Assembly: GCA_964589765.1 (NCBI GenBank)
Contig: CAZPUM010000043.1
Span: 1 to 5,716, forward strand
DNA length: 5,716 nt
DNA from: UBA525 sp964589765
GTDB taxonomy: Archaea; Nanobdellota; Nanobdellia; Woesearchaeales; UBA525
Reading direction: 5' to 3'
Positions 5,283 through 5,716 of this stretch are shown piece by piece. The notes under the pieces are model-generated. The model had not been told where the DNA came from, did no database searches, and saw nothing but the letters and a program-made list of their open reading frames with translations. Numbering within the stretch: position 1 is the first letter of the stretch; each line of letters opens with the position of its first letter. A program made the translations under genes and the position numbers.

Positions 5283-5708
5283 GTGAAAAAGAGAATCGCA
5301 TGGGGATTTTTTGTAACTCTACTAATAGTTGCCTCATTCAGCATTCTCCTCATATTCTGGCATCCTAGAGATATTATCGAATATCTCGGCGTGAATAACA
5401 GTTACATGATTATGGCGCTAGTTTCAGTTTTTGGCGGGGCTTCAACCATAACCAGCACAGGTTGGTACGCGACCCTTACAACTCTTGCTTCAGGAGGCCT
5501 TAACCCTTATTATCTTGGTTTTGTTGCGGGATTATTTGTCTCGGTTGGAGACAGCATTTTCTATCTTCTTGGCGAACAAACAAGAGCCCTGGAGATTAAG
5601 AGCCTGAACAAATTAGTGGACAAAATCACACGGTTTCTCAAAAACAAACCCAAGTGGTGGGCGCCGAAAAGGCTTCCCTCAAATTGGTGGGCGACCGGTT
5701 TCGGCTGA
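5283..5708 (+). CDS. VTT/DedA-like membrane protein, 3' end missing or corrupted
   Basis: The first 125 residues look like a VTT (DedA/SNARE-associated, TMEM41/VMP1-like) domain protein, a family of integral membrane proteins involved in lipid scrambling or envelope homeostasis. There is a basic N-terminus and TM helix (6-26), an amphipathic segment (about 29-37), a hydrophobic segment (41-56), a Gly/Thr-rich turn, and a helix with LGFVAGLFVSVGDSIFYLLGE (78-98), where G89-D90, Y94 and G97 fit the family's usual G-D...Y-x-x-G pattern. Family members run to roughly 200 residues with more membrane helices, which are absent. After about residue 126 the protein becomes KPKWWAPKRLPSNWW, with no membrane helix, and ends at a stop at 5706. 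The change coincides with odd GC-rich repeated DNA, so the gene end is probably an artefact or broken. It starts at GTG 5283. Confidence 0.7.
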   Translation: MKKRIAWGFFVTLLIVASFSILLIFWHPRDIIEYLGVNNSYMIMALVSVFGGASTITSTGWYATLTTLASGGLNPYYLGFVAGLFVSVGDSIFYLLGEQTRALEIKSLNKLVDKITRFLKNKPKWWAPKRLPSNWWATGFG

Positions 5709-5716
5709 AAAGCCGG
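5655..5716. other. Anomalous GC-rich repeated sequence at the window edge
   Basis: TGGTGGGCG occurs at 5655-5663 and again at 5685-5693, each after a CAA-containing lead-in, with related GAAAAGG/GAAAAGC stretches after both. The last 22 bases can form a hairpin (CCGGTTT with AAGCCGG). Base composition turns abruptly GC-rich, and the VTT-like protein loses its expected membrane segments here. It looks like a poor-quality or chimeric contig end rather than real coding sequence. Confidence 0.5.

Overview
The window looks like archaeal DNA. The tRNA-Gln gene has an archaeal-type body with no encoded CCA. Four protein genes have an A/T-rich TATA-like box centred 26 to 28 bases before the start codon with no ribosome binding site, which fits leaderless archaeal transcripts, and the tRNA has its own TATA-like box about 30 bases upstream. 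I cannot name the lineage. The first base lies inside one gene and the last bases fall in a damaged gene end, so the window may be a whole short contig or contig end.

Left part (1 to about 2543), accessory DNA. Two genes run leftward. The tRNA-proximal one is a tyrosine recombinase (1266-2456). Beyond it is a protein running off the left edge (1-1138), whose C-terminal half matches the Shedu (SduA, DUF4263) family of anti-phage PD-(D/E)XK nucleases. An integrase just past the 3' end of a tRNA gene is the classic layout of an integrated element, here with tRNA-Gln as the likely attachment site and a defence gene as cargo. The recombinase has His where the catalytic Tyr should be, so the element may be locked in place.

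Middle (2543-2697). tRNA-Gln(CUG) lies on the minus strand. Two TATA-like boxes back to back serve the tRNA to the left and a small gene to the right.

Right part (2697-5716), probably host chromosome. In order: a 115-residue orphan protein (+); a 132-residue probable lipoprotein (-), ending 2 bases from it over a perfect palindrome; a secreted or membrane PAP2 phosphatase (+); a 242-residue lipoprotein with paired cysteines (-); and a VTT/DedA-like membrane protein (+) whose 3' end degenerates into GC-rich repeated sequence at the edge. Most of these concern the cell envelope. The genes alternate in strand and each seems to have its own promoter, so no operon is evident.

The point of most interest is the pairing of a Shedu-type nuclease carrying an unrecognised N-terminal half with a recombinase that lacks its nucleophile, beside an archaeal tRNA-Gln gene.
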